This document shows, in pieces, positions 54,691 through 63,538 of a stretch of 64,000 nt of DNA. Made by a program: the position numbers and the translations under genes. The stretch is taken from positions 248,001-312,000 of the forward strand of contig CANLWV010000001.1 of assembly GCA_947494965.1 (NCBI GenBank), read 5' to 3'. How positions within the stretch are numbered: the first letter of the stretch is position 1; each line of letters starts with the position of its first letter. Below the pieces are notes generated by a model that did not search any database, had not been told where the DNA came from, and saw only the letters and a program-made list of their open reading frames with translations. This DNA is from an uncultured Salinicoccus sp. (GTDB lineage Bacteria; Bacillota; Bacilli; Staphylococcales; Salinicoccaceae).

Positions 54691-55491
54691 TCACAGTATA
54701 CCGATTCGGAACAGTTGGTCATCTAAGAAACGGGCCAAGTAATGGTAGGGTTCTGTAATATCGTCTCTCTGGAACACGCTATGCTGGATATTGTCCAGTG
54801 CCAGCAGGGTCAGCTCGCTTGTATTTATGTCTTTTAGAATTTTAACCGTCAACGATTTTTCAATAATGTCATTTTCCTTGCTTGTAATCGCCAGTATGGG
54901 AACATCCGGCATATCATCAATATACTCAGAGGTATCCTTCATCTGATTGACGACAGTGCGGTACCAGTGATGGCTCACTTTACGTACCAATAGCTCATCA
55001 TTCTCATACAGCTCCAGATATTTTTTGTCTGTCGTAAAATACCCAGGTTCGAGGCCGGGATCGAAGCGGTGGGCGTCACTTCCCATTCTGATGCTCGAAC
55101 GGATGGTGTTTTTGCGGTTGATGAATGATTGCTTGAATGCAAGCAGCGGATTCAGCACTATCAACCCATCCGCCCTGACCATATTGCGTCTCAGGGTTTC
55201 AATTGCAATCAGCCCTCCGAGGCCTTGACCAAGTATGAATGTTGGCAGTCGATAGGCCCGTGCCACCTCATGCCATTCCTTCACCCTATCCAGATATTGG
55301 GCGAAGTCGGATATGTGCCCTTTATTCATCCGTGTCGTCTGGCCATGGCCCGGCAGATCACCTGTGACCACATGGTAGCCGTCTTTTCTGAGCTGCGCGA
55401 TCAGGCCGGTATAATAATCATGATGCTCCATCATATCGTGTATGACGAGGACGACCCCTTTCGGCCGTTTATCAGTTTCCCACTTCCACAT
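54691..55491 (-). CDS. YtpA-like alpha/beta hydrolase lacking the nucleophilic serine
   Basis: A 266-aa protein with the lysophospholipase/monoacylglycerol-lipase fold (VVLVIHDMMEHHDYY, GDLPGHGQT). The nucleophile elbow, GHSxGG in relatives, is GQGLGG here, with Gly90 where Ser is required; the codon is GGC, so it is not an ambiguous call. A late Asp (SKENDII) and His (IQHSVF) of the triad remain. Hydrolysis by the standard mechanism is therefore not expected. It may be a binding or regulatory protein. It is monocistronic, with AGGAG upstream, and divergent from the carbonic-anhydrase-like gene. Confidence 0.82.
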   Translation of the reverse strand: MWKWETDKRPKGVVLVIHDMMEHHDYYTGLIAQLRKDGYHVVTGDLPGHGQTTRMNKGHISDFAQYLDRVKEWHEVARAYRLPTFILGQGLGGLIAIETLRRNMVRADGLIVLNPLLAFKQSFINRKNTIRSSIRMGSDAHRFDPGLEPGYFTTDKKYLELYENDELLVRKVSHHWYRTVVNQMKDTSEYIDDMPDVPILAITSKENDIIEKSLTVKILKDINTSELTLLALDNIQHSVFQRDDITEPYHYLARFLDDQLFRIGIL

Positions 55492-55571
55492 TACAAAGCT
55501 CCTAACATACTTAAATTCATTCTTATATGATAAACTTATTATAACAATACTTAGAAGAAAGGAAATATGAA

Positions 55572-56072
55572 ATGATATTGGACTATAAGGGATATACGCC
55601 TGAAATTGATGAAAGCGCTTTTATCGCCCCTGATGCCACCGTCATCGGTGACGTGGTGCTGGGCGCACATTCTTCTGTGTGGTTTGGTGCCATACTGCGG
55701 GGAGACGTCGCCCCGATCAGGATAGGCAGCCACACCAACATCCAGGATCTCTCGATCCTCCATGAGACACCAGATATGCCCTTGACGATAGAAGATCACG
55801 TCACTGTAGGCCACAAAACTACGTTGCACAGCTGTACAATCAAAAAACATGCTTTGATTGGAATGGACTCCACAATACTGGACGGAGCTGTCATCGGTGA
55901 AGGGGCTTTCATCGGTGCCGGGAGCCTCGTCACTCCCGGGACGGAAATCCCGCCAGGTACATTGGCGTTTGGACGGCCGGCAAAAGTGGTAAGGAAACTG
56001 ACGGAAGAAGATAAAGAAGAAATGCAAAGAATAAACGAAACATATGTAAATCATATCCCACATTACAAATGA
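55572..56072 (+). CDS. Gamma carbonic anhydrase-family protein (YtoA-like)
   Basis: A 166-aa left-handed beta-helix protein with hexapeptide repeats (IAPDATVIGDVVLG, AVIGEGAFIGAGSLV). It has the metal-site His pair region VGHKTTLHSC and an earlier HETP, matching YrdA/CaiE/gamma-CA relatives. It would form trimers with interfacial zinc. Carbonic anhydrase activity is likely but not universal in this family. It is located beside putA, as in staphylococci. Confidence 0.9.
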   Translation: MILDYKGYTPEIDESAFIAPDATVIGDVVLGAHSSVWFGAILRGDVAPIRIGSHTNIQDLSILHETPDMPLTIEDHVTVGHKTTLHSCTIKKHALIGMDSTILDGAVIGEGAFIGAGSLVTPGTEIPPGTLAFGRPAKVVRKLTEEDKEEMQRINETYVNHIPHYK

Positions 56073-56140
56073 CACTATATGTTTCTTCTAACTCGAGATT
56101 CACTTATGATAATATAAAGATAAAATTCAGGAGGTACACT

Positions 56141-57130
56141 ATGCCACTACTTAGGGATGTCTTCATAAAACTATCAGAGAATCAGGTTTTGAATGATGCA
56201 ACAAAAAAGATGGGACTGAGATTCGGTGCAAACAAAGTTGTAGGCGGCATCACCGTCGATGACACGATCGAACGCATCAAAGATCTTAATTCACAAGGTA
56301 TGAGCGTGTCGTTCGATAACCTTGGAGAGTTCGTAACGAGACGTTCTGATGCGATACATGAAAAGGATATCATCCTAAACATGATCAACGCCATCGGCGA
56401 GAACGGTGTGGATGCGTCAGCTTCCATCAAACTCAGCCAGATTGGGCTCAATATAGACTATGATTTCTGTATAGAGAATATTACGGAGATAATGGATACC
56501 GCAAAAAAACACAATATGTTCGTCAATATCGATATGGAGAACTATGCATCATATGAAGATACCGTACGTGTCATCGATCATCTGATGGAACGTTATGATA
56601 ATATCGGTACTGTTTTGCAGTCCTACCTCTTCGATGCAAAGAATGACGTCTACAAATATAAGGATAGAAGAATCCGTCTTGTCAAAGGGGCCTATAAGGA
56701 AGCGCCTGCGGTCGCCCTCCAGGAAAAAGAAGACATCGATAAAGCATTCGAATTGCTCATCAGACTCCACCTGACTAAGGGAGATGGTTTTACATCCATC
56801 GCCACCCATGACCATAACATCATCGAGAAATCAATCGACTTCATTAAGGAGAATGATATTCCGAACGACCGCTTCGAATTCCAGATGCTGTTCGGTTTCA
56901 GGAAAGAACTCCAGAAAGAGCTTGTTGAGCGCGGATACAACGTCTGCATCTACATTCCGTTCGGCACTGACTGGTACGCCTACTTCATGAGACGTCTGGC
57001 CGAGCGTCCACAGAACATCAACCTCATCGTCAAATCCGTAACAAAAGACCCAATGTTCCAGACTGGAGTAAAAGCAGTCGGTGCGGTGGCACTTGGTGCG
57101 GTGGCACTGAAACTCTTCAACAGAAAATAG
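56141..57130 (+). CDS. putA: Proline dehydrogenase
   Basis: A 329-aa FAD-dependent enzyme that oxidises proline to pyrroline-5-carboxylate, passing electrons to the membrane quinone pool. The (beta/alpha)8 barrel shows VNIDMENYASYEDTV, RRIRLVKGAYKE (catalytic and FAD contacts), IATHDHN, FEFQMLFGFR and the C-terminal IPFGTDWYAYFMRRLAERP that binds proline carboxylate. A short hydrophobic tail may help membrane contact. I chose ATG 56141, with AGGAGG upstream. The partner P5C dehydrogenase is not in the window. Proline is also a compatible solute in halotolerant hosts. Confidence 0.95.
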   Translation: MPLLRDVFIKLSENQVLNDATKKMGLRFGANKVVGGITVDDTIERIKDLNSQGMSVSFDNLGEFVTRRSDAIHEKDIILNMINAIGENGVDASASIKLSQIGLNIDYDFCIENITEIMDTAKKHNMFVNIDMENYASYEDTVRVIDHLMERYDNIGTVLQSYLFDAKNDVYKYKDRRIRLVKGAYKEAPAVALQEKEDIDKAFELLIRLHLTKGDGFTSIATHDHNIIEKSIDFIKENDIPNDRFEFQMLFGFRKELQKELVERGYNVCIYIPFGTDWYAYFMRRLAERPQNINLIVKSVTKDPMFQTGVKAVGAVALGAVALKLFNRK

Positions 57131-57146
57131 TTTGTGAAACGCAATC

Positions 57147-57178
57147 AAAAAAAGGGGTGCAGCCGCACCCCTTTTTTA
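57147..57178. terminator. Bidirectional terminator, putA / FAD protein
   Basis: AAAAAAAGGGGTGC and GCACCCCTTTTTT pair around AGCC-type bases and overlap the end of the minus-strand gene. Confidence 0.92.
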
Positions 57179-58594
57179 ATACATATCTTCATAAAACCTA
57201 TTAATCAGCTTTTGCGCATTTTTTTGAAGCAACTGTACAGAGTTCGAAAGGTAATCCGATCCTATCGTCAAAGCACCGAGCGCATACATGCCTTGAACCG
57301 TGCCGACCTTTGGACTGATGACATGCCTATCTGCATCCACCATGATGCCACCGAACTCACTTGGTGCTATAATCATATGGTTCATCAACGATTGGATGAT
57401 TTTCGAATCCCCTCTGCGCACATCTTTGACAGGCCCTGTGGCATTGATCAATGTGTCGACCTGATATGCCCCACCCTCTTTAGTCAGGATGGTGAATCCA
57501 TTTTCTTTTTTTATGTGTTCTGTACCGTCTATGATATGCAGCCGGCCTTCATCCCCCCATTGCACCAGCAATCGTGCCACCTCAGCAGGCATGGGTGAAT
57601 GGTTCTCTTCAATCAAGTGATGATACTTTTCAAGAAAGGCTTTTTTGTCGTTGCGGGAGAGGTACTGATAGACATCACTGAAGATCGGATTGACTTTGAT
57701 GATGAGGTACTGCAGCCGTCCCACTGTCTCTTGATGTTCAAGATCATAATTCAAGTCCTGCAGTGTGTTGCCTGTACGGCGGAAGAACAGCGATTCATCG
57801 ATGTTCTGATGCGCCAATTCCTTTTTGAACAGTGTAATGATATCTGTGAGCGCTATTTCATCATTCCGGATTCTATCCCTCAAGATTTCTTCAGTAAAAT
57901 GACGCAGTGTAATTTCTGTCCGCTCTCCCCTGACAGAAGGCATTTCACCACTGCGAGAAAATAGGGATACTTTTTCCACTTGCTTATCTATAATCAGATA
58001 ACGCACACAGTCAATCGCCGAAAGACCTGCACCGAGGATTCCGATGTTGTCATCTTCAATGTCTGCGAGTTTCCTTGAGAGGGGGTACGGATCATAAAGG
58101 AAGCCCTGACTCCCCTTAAGGTTATAGGGGTCACCGTACCTGAGCTGTCCGATGGTCAGAAAGACGCGGTCATATAACACCTCTTCCTCTTCTATGGAAA
58201 GTGTGAATTTCCCGTTGCTGGAATCATATTCGATGCCGTCGACTGTAGCGTATCTCAAGTGGACCCCTTCGTGTATAGACGCAATCGCCTCCAACTGGTC
58301 CTTAACATAATCCCCAAATTGTTGACGGCTGGTATACACCTCTTTCCCATTTTCTGATTTAAGCCAAGTTCCATAATCCGGGTGGCTCTCCCCAAGAGAC
58401 ATTTCGTCAGCAGGGACATTGATGAGCAGATGCTCATTATCTTCCTGATAAGCTTGCCCTCTACCCATCGTATACGCGTTATCATATACATCAACGGTAA
58501 TCTCACTAGTGAATCGTTCATCGTGCACAAGATGGCTTAATATGGATACCCCTGTCACGCCACCGCCTATAATCGCCACTTTAGTCTGCTTCAT
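57176..58594 (-). CDS. FAD/NAD(P)-binding protein (NAD_binding_9 family)
   Basis: A 472-aa flavoprotein with the N-terminal Rossmann motif AIIGGGVTGVSILSHL. A YEDNEHLLINVPADEMS-like motif is typical of the HpyO/FAD-NAD(P)-binding family, and a second nucleotide fold is seen at GILGAGLSAIDC. The end has LGALTIGSDYLSNSVQLLQKNA. The reaction is unknown; relatives occur with N-hydroxylases and sulfur-metabolism genes. It is a single-gene unit, divergent from the fluoride-channel pair. Confidence 0.85.
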   Translation of the reverse strand: MKQTKVAIIGGGVTGVSILSHLVHDERFTSEITVDVYDNAYTMGRGQAYQEDNEHLLINVPADEMSLGESHPDYGTWLKSENGKEVYTSRQQFGDYVKDQLEAIASIHEGVHLRYATVDGIEYDSSNGKFTLSIEEEEVLYDRVFLTIGQLRYGDPYNLKGSQGFLYDPYPLSRKLADIEDDNIGILGAGLSAIDCVRYLIIDKQVEKVSLFSRSGEMPSVRGERTEITLRHFTEEILRDRIRNDEIALTDIITLFKKELAHQNIDESLFFRRTGNTLQDLNYDLEHQETVGRLQYLIIKVNPIFSDVYQYLSRNDKKAFLEKYHHLIEENHSPMPAEVARLLVQWGDEGRLHIIDGTEHIKKENGFTILTKEGGAYQVDTLINATGPVKDVRRGDSKIIQSLMNHMIIAPSEFGGIMVDADRHVISPKVGTVQGMYALGALTIGSDYLSNSVQLLQKNAQKLINRFYEDMY

Positions 58595-58688
58595 ACACCC
58601 ACACTCTCTTCCTTCTTTACTTATGGTACATTATATAGGTATATGAAAGATTTTGCATTTTCATTCTTGTTTTAAGGAGGTCGGGCGG

Positions 58689-59051
58689 ATGAAAAAGTAT
58701 ATTATCATTTCATGTGGCGCCATGATCGGGGCCCTTTCAAGGTATGCGATTGCGTTGTCTTTGGCCACGCTGACGCCCTTTTTCTTTACTGCCACATTGG
58801 TCGTCAACCTTCTTGGCGCCTTCGGCATAGGCTTCATCTTCCAGAAATTGGCGGCGCGCAATCGATTGTGGCATGACTTTTTGATTACGGGCCTCCTTGG
58901 CAGCTTTACAACATTTTCCCTGCTCACCTATGAAAATTATATACTGGTGGAGGCCGGAGATCTCCTGGCACTTTCCATTTATCTGGCGATCAACTTGTTT
59001 GGTGGATTCATGCTTGCATTTCTCGGCATGAAATCAGGAGGTGCTTCATGA
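58689..59051 (+). CDS. crcB1: Fluoride channel subunit CrcB/Fluc (first)
   Basis: A 120-aa four-helix membrane protein. The Fluc signature GAMIGALSRYAI, the pore motif VNLLGAFGIGF and GLLGSFTTFSLLTYE (the phenylalanine box region) are present. Fluc channels export F- as antiparallel dimers. A second, overlapping crcB gene follows, so this is a heterodimeric pair. AAGGAGG precedes the ATG. No fluoride riboswitch was seen in the 94-nt gap upstream. Confidence 0.94.
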   Translation: MKKYIIISCGAMIGALSRYAIALSLATLTPFFFTATLVVNLLGAFGIGFIFQKLAARNRLWHDFLITGLLGSFTTFSLLTYENYILVEAGDLLALSIYLAINLFGGFMLAFLGMKSGGAS

Positions 59052-59407
59052 TTAAAATAATATTCCTCGGCGTTGGTGCCGCTCTTGGGGCTTCATTGAG
59101 AAGTTACATATCAACACGCCCGAAACTGAAGAGTCTCGCCTTTCCCCTCGGGACCCTCATCATCAATTCAGTCGGCTCTTTTCTGATGGGACTCGTCATC
59201 ATGTTCCTGAGTACAGGCGGGACACTCTATTTAATCATGGTTACAGGATTCCTAGGTGGGTTCACCACGTATTCATCGTTCACCCTCGATCAATTGAAGT
59301 TATATGAACAAAGCCGCTATAAAGCGTTCATCGCATATTCGCTTTTGATGTTTACCGTGCCCTTCCTGGCCCTTCTACTTGGCCTTTACGTTTCCTCTCC
59401 ATTATAA
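59048..59407 (+). CDS. crcB2: Fluoride channel subunit CrcB/Fluc (second)
   Basis: A 119-aa protein with four membrane helices and the Fluc motifs GAALGASLRSYIS, INSVGSFLMG and GFLGGFTTYSSFTLDQ. Its ATG overlaps the crcB1 stop (ATGA). The two subunits presumably combine in one dual-topology pore. It ends just before a bidirectional terminator shared with the aldehyde dehydrogenase gene. Confidence 0.94.
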   Translation: MIKIIFLGVGAALGASLRSYISTRPKLKSLAFPLGTLIINSVGSFLMGLVIMFLSTGGTLYLIMVTGFLGGFTTYSSFTLDQLKLYEQSRYKAFIAYSLLMFTVPFLALLLGLYVSSPL

Positions 59408-59442
59408 AAAGTCCGCCCCGGCATGGGACGGACTTTTTGTTT
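59406..59442. terminator. Bidirectional terminator, crcB2 / aldehyde dehydrogenase
   Basis: AAAAAGTCCGCCC and GGGACGGACTTTTTG form a stem of about 12 bp with one mismatch, flanked by A and T tracts. Confidence 0.85.
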
Positions 59443-60821
59443 TAAACGCGCATGGATGTGATTTTCGTTTCGAGATACGGTTCGATGCCTTCAGGGCCGC
59501 CTTCACGCCCCATTCCGCTTTCCTTAAGTCCGCCGAACGGAATCTGTGCTGCACTTGGTTTACCATTGTTCCAGCCCAACACACCGAAATCAAGACCTTC
59601 CTGGAGCTTGATGCCATCGCGGTAACTTTCTGTGAAGAAATAAGCTGCCAGACCATACTCGGTATCATTCGCTTTTTCAATTGCTTCATCCAAAGTGGAA
59701 AAGGTCTGGATTGGAGCTACCGGTCCGAACGTCTCTTCATTCATGATGACCATCTCATCAGTGGCGCCGGTGATTACTGTCGGCTCGATGAAGTATCCTT
59801 CCTCCTTTGAGCCTTTACCGCCCGTCAGGATCTTACCACCTTTCTCCTCTGCATCATTGATGTGTCGCATTACCTTGTCGTAACCATCTTCGTTGATCAT
59901 CGGTCCTATTGCGACGTCTTCATCAAGACCATTGCCCATCTTCAGCTTCTTCGAAGCATCTGCAAATTTTTCGCTGAAAGTTTCGGCAATGTCTTCATGG
60001 ACATAGAAGCGGTTGGCACATACGCATGTCTGTCCGGAGTTTTTGAATTTGGAGGCGATCGCCTGCTCGACGGCCATATCGATGTCCGCATCCTTGTGGA
60101 CGACTAGAGGTGCATGTCCGCCCAACTCCATGGTGATGTTCTTGACTGTTGAGGCAGCACCTTCCATCAATGACTTTCCGACAGCCGTGGAGCCTGTGAA
60201 TGTTATTTTCATTACTTTATCAGACTCTGTGAAAGCCTCACCGGCATCTTTACCAGAAGCGGTAACGTATTGGACGACACCTTCATCGAATCCTGCTTCC
60301 AATGCCAGATCAAGGAATTTCATTGCAGATAGTGGGGTTGCACTTGCAGGTTTGACCAGGAAAGTACAGCCAGCCGCAACTGCCGGCGCCACTTTGCGGG
60401 CCATCATCGCAATCGGGAAGTTCCATGGTGTAATAGCCGCGACTACGCCAATAGGCTGTTTGGTCACTACCATGCGCACATCATCTTCGTGCGGTGGTAT
60501 GGTGCGGCCATATACACGTTTTGCCTCTTCAGCATAATAATCGACATAGCTGCGTGCATAGTCGACCTCACCGCGTGATTCCTGTAGCGGCTTACCATTC
60601 TCTTTCGTTATCAATTCAGCGATTTCCTCTTTGTGTTCACTTATCAGCTTGGACCACTCTGTAAGTAGCGCACTGCGGTCATGAGGATTCTTTTTCTTGA
60701 ACTTTTTGAACGTTTCATGTGCTTTTTCAATTTTCCTGTCAATATCCGCTTTATTCTCTTTTTTCACCCTGTCGATTTCCTGACCTGTTGCAGGGTTCAG
60801 TACAATGATTTCTTCAGACAT
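59442..60821 (-). CDS. gabD: NAD(P)-dependent succinate-semialdehyde dehydrogenase-like enzyme
   Basis: A 459-aa aldehyde dehydrogenase. The NAD(P) site is TPWNFPIAMMARKVAPAVAAG and FTGSTAVGK. The catalytic Glu is in MELGGHAPL, and the catalytic Cys is in NSGQTCVCANRF. The C-terminal GGLKESGMGREGG loop is characteristic of the GabD group. It oxidises succinate semialdehyde or a similar aldehyde to the acid. There is no 4-aminobutyrate aminotransferase gene nearby, so the in vivo substrate is uncertain. GGGAGG precedes the ATG. Confidence 0.9.
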   Translation of the reverse strand: MSEEIIVLNPATGQEIDRVKKENKADIDRKIEKAHETFKKFKKKNPHDRSALLTEWSKLISEHKEEIAELITKENGKPLQESRGEVDYARSYVDYYAEEAKRVYGRTIPPHEDDVRMVVTKQPIGVVAAITPWNFPIAMMARKVAPAVAAGCTFLVKPASATPLSAMKFLDLALEAGFDEGVVQYVTASGKDAGEAFTESDKVMKITFTGSTAVGKSLMEGAASTVKNITMELGGHAPLVVHKDADIDMAVEQAIASKFKNSGQTCVCANRFYVHEDIAETFSEKFADASKKLKMGNGLDEDVAIGPMINEDGYDKVMRHINDAEEKGGKILTGGKGSKEEGYFIEPTVITGATDEMVIMNEETFGPVAPIQTFSTLDEAIEKANDTEYGLAAYFFTESYRDGIKLQEGLDFGVLGWNNGKPSAAQIPFGGLKESGMGREGGPEGIEPYLETKITSMRV

Positions 60822-60846
60822 AAATGATTGCCTCCCATTAAATAGA

Positions 60847-60880
60847 ATAAAAGCCTTATAAGAAAATTATAAGGCTTTCA
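60847..60880 (-). terminator. Terminator of the NERD gene
   Basis: AAAGCCTTATAA and TTATAAGGCTTT form a 12-bp stem around TTTTC-type bases and are followed by TATTC. Confidence 0.8.
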
Positions 60881-60903
60881 GTCCATCAAAACAAAAGTTT
60901 CGC

Positions 60904-61812
60904 TTATGGATTCAGTTGGAATATCGCTTCTGCTATTTCATCCAGGTCTTTAACCGTATACTGGAACCGGCCGTGGAAGACATATTTCATGAAGAAATTC
61001 TCAAGTTCCTCCTCGCCCACCAATACTTTTATGGAAGGGTCACTGGAGTAGTTCGCGATGGAATAGTTGCCGTTGTCTTTAGGGTTGAAGTAGATGATCG
61101 GCACAACATCGTACTGGAGCTTGAAGATATTCTTGAGTTTTTCAGCAGAAATTTTAGTTTCTTCAATCGTTTCATTATAATGGTTGACTGCCACATTCTG
61201 CTCATTTCCCTTTTCGAATATCAACGTCTGCTCTTTTGCCTTGTCAATATCCAGAAGATCAAAGAAATGTTCTACATAAGGCAACTGATCAAAATTCTCT
61301 TCATTGACGCCATGCAGTATATGCCCACTCCAATATTTGGAGTCGATCAAATAGATGCCCGTCCGCGTAAGTACCAGATGATCGATTTTACGGGTGTTCG
61401 TGTAATTGCGTGAAGGCAGATACACATTGGATAGTATGTACATATCCGTCTCCCTGATCTTTTCATCTGCCACAAGGCGGTCCTTCAGCTGTAGGAGTGA
61501 CAAATCGGTCAAGTACTCTCCCTTGTCCACGGTAAACTGGCGCAGGCTTGAAAGTTTATTGTTGAGCAATGTCGTCTCTTCATGGTATTTCTCATTGATT
61601 GACGACAATTTCTCTTCATGTTCCTGGCGCTCGGCTGCATTATCGGCCTCATATTGTTCGACCAGTGCGTCCTTCTCTTTATCATACTCCTCCTGGAGCG
61701 TTTTCACTTTGCCTCTATTCCTGAAATAATAGACCAGGAACGCAATTGCAACGATAAGAAGCAGAATTGCCACCACGATGAATATCGGATTGGTAAAAAT
61801 ATCTGTATTCAT
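60904..61812 (-). CDS. NERD domain membrane-anchored protein
   Basis: A 302-aa protein. It has one N-terminal membrane helix (about residues 9-30), then a 70-residue E/K-rich coiled coil. A NERD (nuclease-related) domain (about 130-235) follows, with the PD-(D/E)xK-like core LTRTGIYLIDSKYWSGHILHG and KIDHLVL. The domain retains an Asp and a Lys of the nuclease-like site. Functions of bacterial stand-alone NERD proteins are unknown. It is a monocistronic unit with its own terminator. Confidence 0.85.
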   Translation of the reverse strand: MNTDIFTNPIFIVVAILLLIVAIAFLVYYFRNRGKVKTLQEEYDKEKDALVEQYEADNAAERQEHEEKLSSINEKYHEETTLLNNKLSSLRQFTVDKGEYLTDLSLLQLKDRLVADEKIRETDMYILSNVYLPSRNYTNTRKIDHLVLTRTGIYLIDSKYWSGHILHGVNEENFDQLPYVEHFFDLLDIDKAKEQTLIFEKGNEQNVAVNHYNETIEETKISAEKLKNIFKLQYDVVPIIYFNPKDNGNYSIANYSSDPSIKVLVGEEELENFFMKYVFHGRFQYTVKDLDEIAEAIFQLNP

Positions 61813-61967
61813 GGACTTTCCTCAATTCCTTTCCTGTTTGACTTTCCCGTCTTAATTAAGACTCCGTTCATTATACCGGAAATGATATATCTTTACATGG
61901 GAAAAGCGAGCTTTTCAGGGAAAATAATGTACCTGCATATAAATATACCGGATTAGCGCACTTATGT

Positions 61968-62000
61968 AATATAGCCCCCTGTTTCGAAGGGGGCTATCCA
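61968..62000 (-). terminator. Terminator of metK
   Basis: On the minus strand, ATAGCCCCC and GGGGGCTAT pair around TTCGAAACA-type bases. Confidence 0.8.
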
Positions 62001-62001
62001 T

Positions 62002-63195
62002 TTATTTCATCGCGACGCTCTCAAGTTCCGTCTTTATGGCAGTGGCTTTATCAATCTTCTCCCATGGGAATTCCGTGTCGTTACGGCCGAAATGGCCATA
62101 GCTTGCCGTCGCTTTATATATCGGGCGCTTTAGGTCGAGCATATCTATGATGCCATCAGGCGACAAGTTGAATTGCTTCCTTATAACCGCTACGATATCC
62201 GATTCACTATATTCAGACGTTCCGAATGTATCGACTGAGATCGAGACCGGCTCGCTGACCCCTATCGCATAAGCCAGCTGAATTTCACATTTTGCAGCAA
62301 CTTTCGCTGCCACGATGTTTTTTGCGATATAGCGCGCAGCATAGGCTGCAGAACGGTCGACTTTAGTCGGGTCTTTACCGCTGAATGCGCCTCCACCATG
62401 GCGGGCATATCCTCCGTATGTGTCGACAATGATCTTGCGTCCAGTCAATCCTGCATCACCTTGGGGGCCTCCGATGACGAAACGCCCCGTCGGGTTGATG
62501 ATATAACGCGTGTCCGCGTCAAGCAGTTCTTCAGGCACCACCTCACGGATGACGTGGTTGATGAGATCTTCGCGGATCTTTTCCGTCTCCACTTCTTCAT
62601 GGTGTTGTGAGGAAATGACGATGGTATCTATTCTCTTTACATTATTCTCTTCGTCGTACTCCACAGTCACCTGAGTCTTGCCATCCGGCCGCAGATAATT
62701 GATGATTTCTTCTTTACGTACATCTGTCAACCGCTTGGCAAGCTGGTGTGCCAAGGCGATCGGCAGCGGCATGAACTCCTCTGTCTCATCGCACGCAAAA
62801 CCAAACATTAGACCCTGATCGCCTGCCCCTGTTGAAATGGTTGCCGAATCGCGCGTTTCAAAAGCGTCATCAACACCTTGGGCGATATCTTCAGACTGTT
62901 CATCAATCCCCGTCAGTACTGACATCGTCTTATAGTCATAACCATATTTAGCGCGGATATAGCCAATATCTTTGACCGTCTCCCTGACAATTTTAGGGAT
63001 ATCTACATAAGTATTTGTACTTATCTCTCCAACAATCAGTGCCATACCGGTATTGACCACCGTCTCGCAGGCCACCCGGGCATCTTTATCCCCTTTCAGT
63101 ATCTCATCAAGTATCGCATCGGAAATCTGGTCTGCAATCTTGTCGGGATGACCTTCAGTAACAGATTCCGAAGTGAAAAGTCTACGCTCTGCCAT
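62002..63195 (-). CDS. metK: S-adenosylmethionine synthetase
   Basis: A 397-aa cytosolic enzyme that makes SAM from methionine and ATP. The hallmarks are [20 protein letters not shown] (N-terminal ATP and Mg site), [12 protein letters not shown] and [23 protein letters not shown]. The length is standard. AAGGAG precedes the ATG. It is controlled by an upstream SAM-I riboswitch and is divergent from pckA, the staphylococcal arrangement. Confidence 0.98.
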   Translation of the reverse strand: MAERRLFTSESVTEGHPDKIADQISDAILDEILKGDKDARVACETVVNTGMALIVGEISTNTYVDIPKIVRETVKDIGYIRAKYGYDYKTMSVLTGIDEQSEDIAQGVDDAFETRDSATISTGAGDQGLMFGFACDETEEFMPLPIALAHQLAKRLTDVRKEEIINYLRPDGKTQVTVEYDEENNVKRIDTIVISSQHHEEVETEKIREDLINHVIREVVPEELLDADTRYIINPTGRFVIGGPQGDAGLTGRKIIVDTYGGYARHGGGAFSGKDPTKVDRSAAYAARYIAKNIVAAKVAAKCEIQLAYAIGVSEPVSISVDTFGTSEYSESDIVAVIRKQFNLSPDGIIDMLDLKRPIYKATASYGHFGRNDTEFPWEKIDKATAIKTELESVAMK

Positions 63196-63239
63196 TAACT
63201 TTATCTCCTTTAAGTATATTAGCTATCTCCCACTGCAAA

Positions 63240-63395
63240 AAAATAGAGCCTTTTTCTCCATAAGACGAGAAAAGGCTCCGCTCTTCCCCTTATCGATCAG
63301 AATCACTTCTGCATCCTTTAGCACCTTTCTTCAGTAAAGAGGTTGCTGGGCTTCATCGGGTATGTTCCCTCCACCGGCTCTTGATAAGAGATAAC
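63240..63395 (-). promoter_or_regulatory. SAM-I (S-box) riboswitch of metK
   Basis: The minus-strand aptamer has P1 strands CTCTTATC and GATAAG, the core GGTGGAGGGAA, GATGAAGCCCAGCAACC and AAGGTGCTAAAGGATGCAG. A terminator follows, with stem GAGCCTTTTCTC / GAGAAAAAGGCTC and a T tract (63240-63280). SAM binding should favour termination. This element fills most of the 343-base gene-free stretch between metK and pckA. Confidence 0.95.
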
Positions 63396-63404
63396 TTAAC
63401 CTAT

Positions 63405-63433
63405 AATATACTAGATGAGAGGTTTCAAATCAA
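63405..63433 (-). promoter_or_regulatory. Promoter of metK
   Basis: Minus-strand TTGATT (63433-63428), a 17-nt spacer and TATATT (63410-63405), just upstream of the SAM-I aptamer. The remaining 105 nt before pckA hold a TATACT (63481-63486) that could be the pckA -10, without a clear -35. Confidence 0.6.
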
Positions 63434-63538
63434 GCCATTCTTGTTTGATATTTATTATGTCACCTCAATTATGAATGTGTTATACTAATTCATGAAAAGC
63501 ATCATCTATGCATAATCTATAAAACGGGGGCATAAACC

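Noticed and set aside
54664-54726. Plus-strand 20-codon ORF starting MEKMKVSEK
   Set aside because: It overlaps the 3' end of the YtpA-like gene antisense, has no ribosome site and is too short to support.
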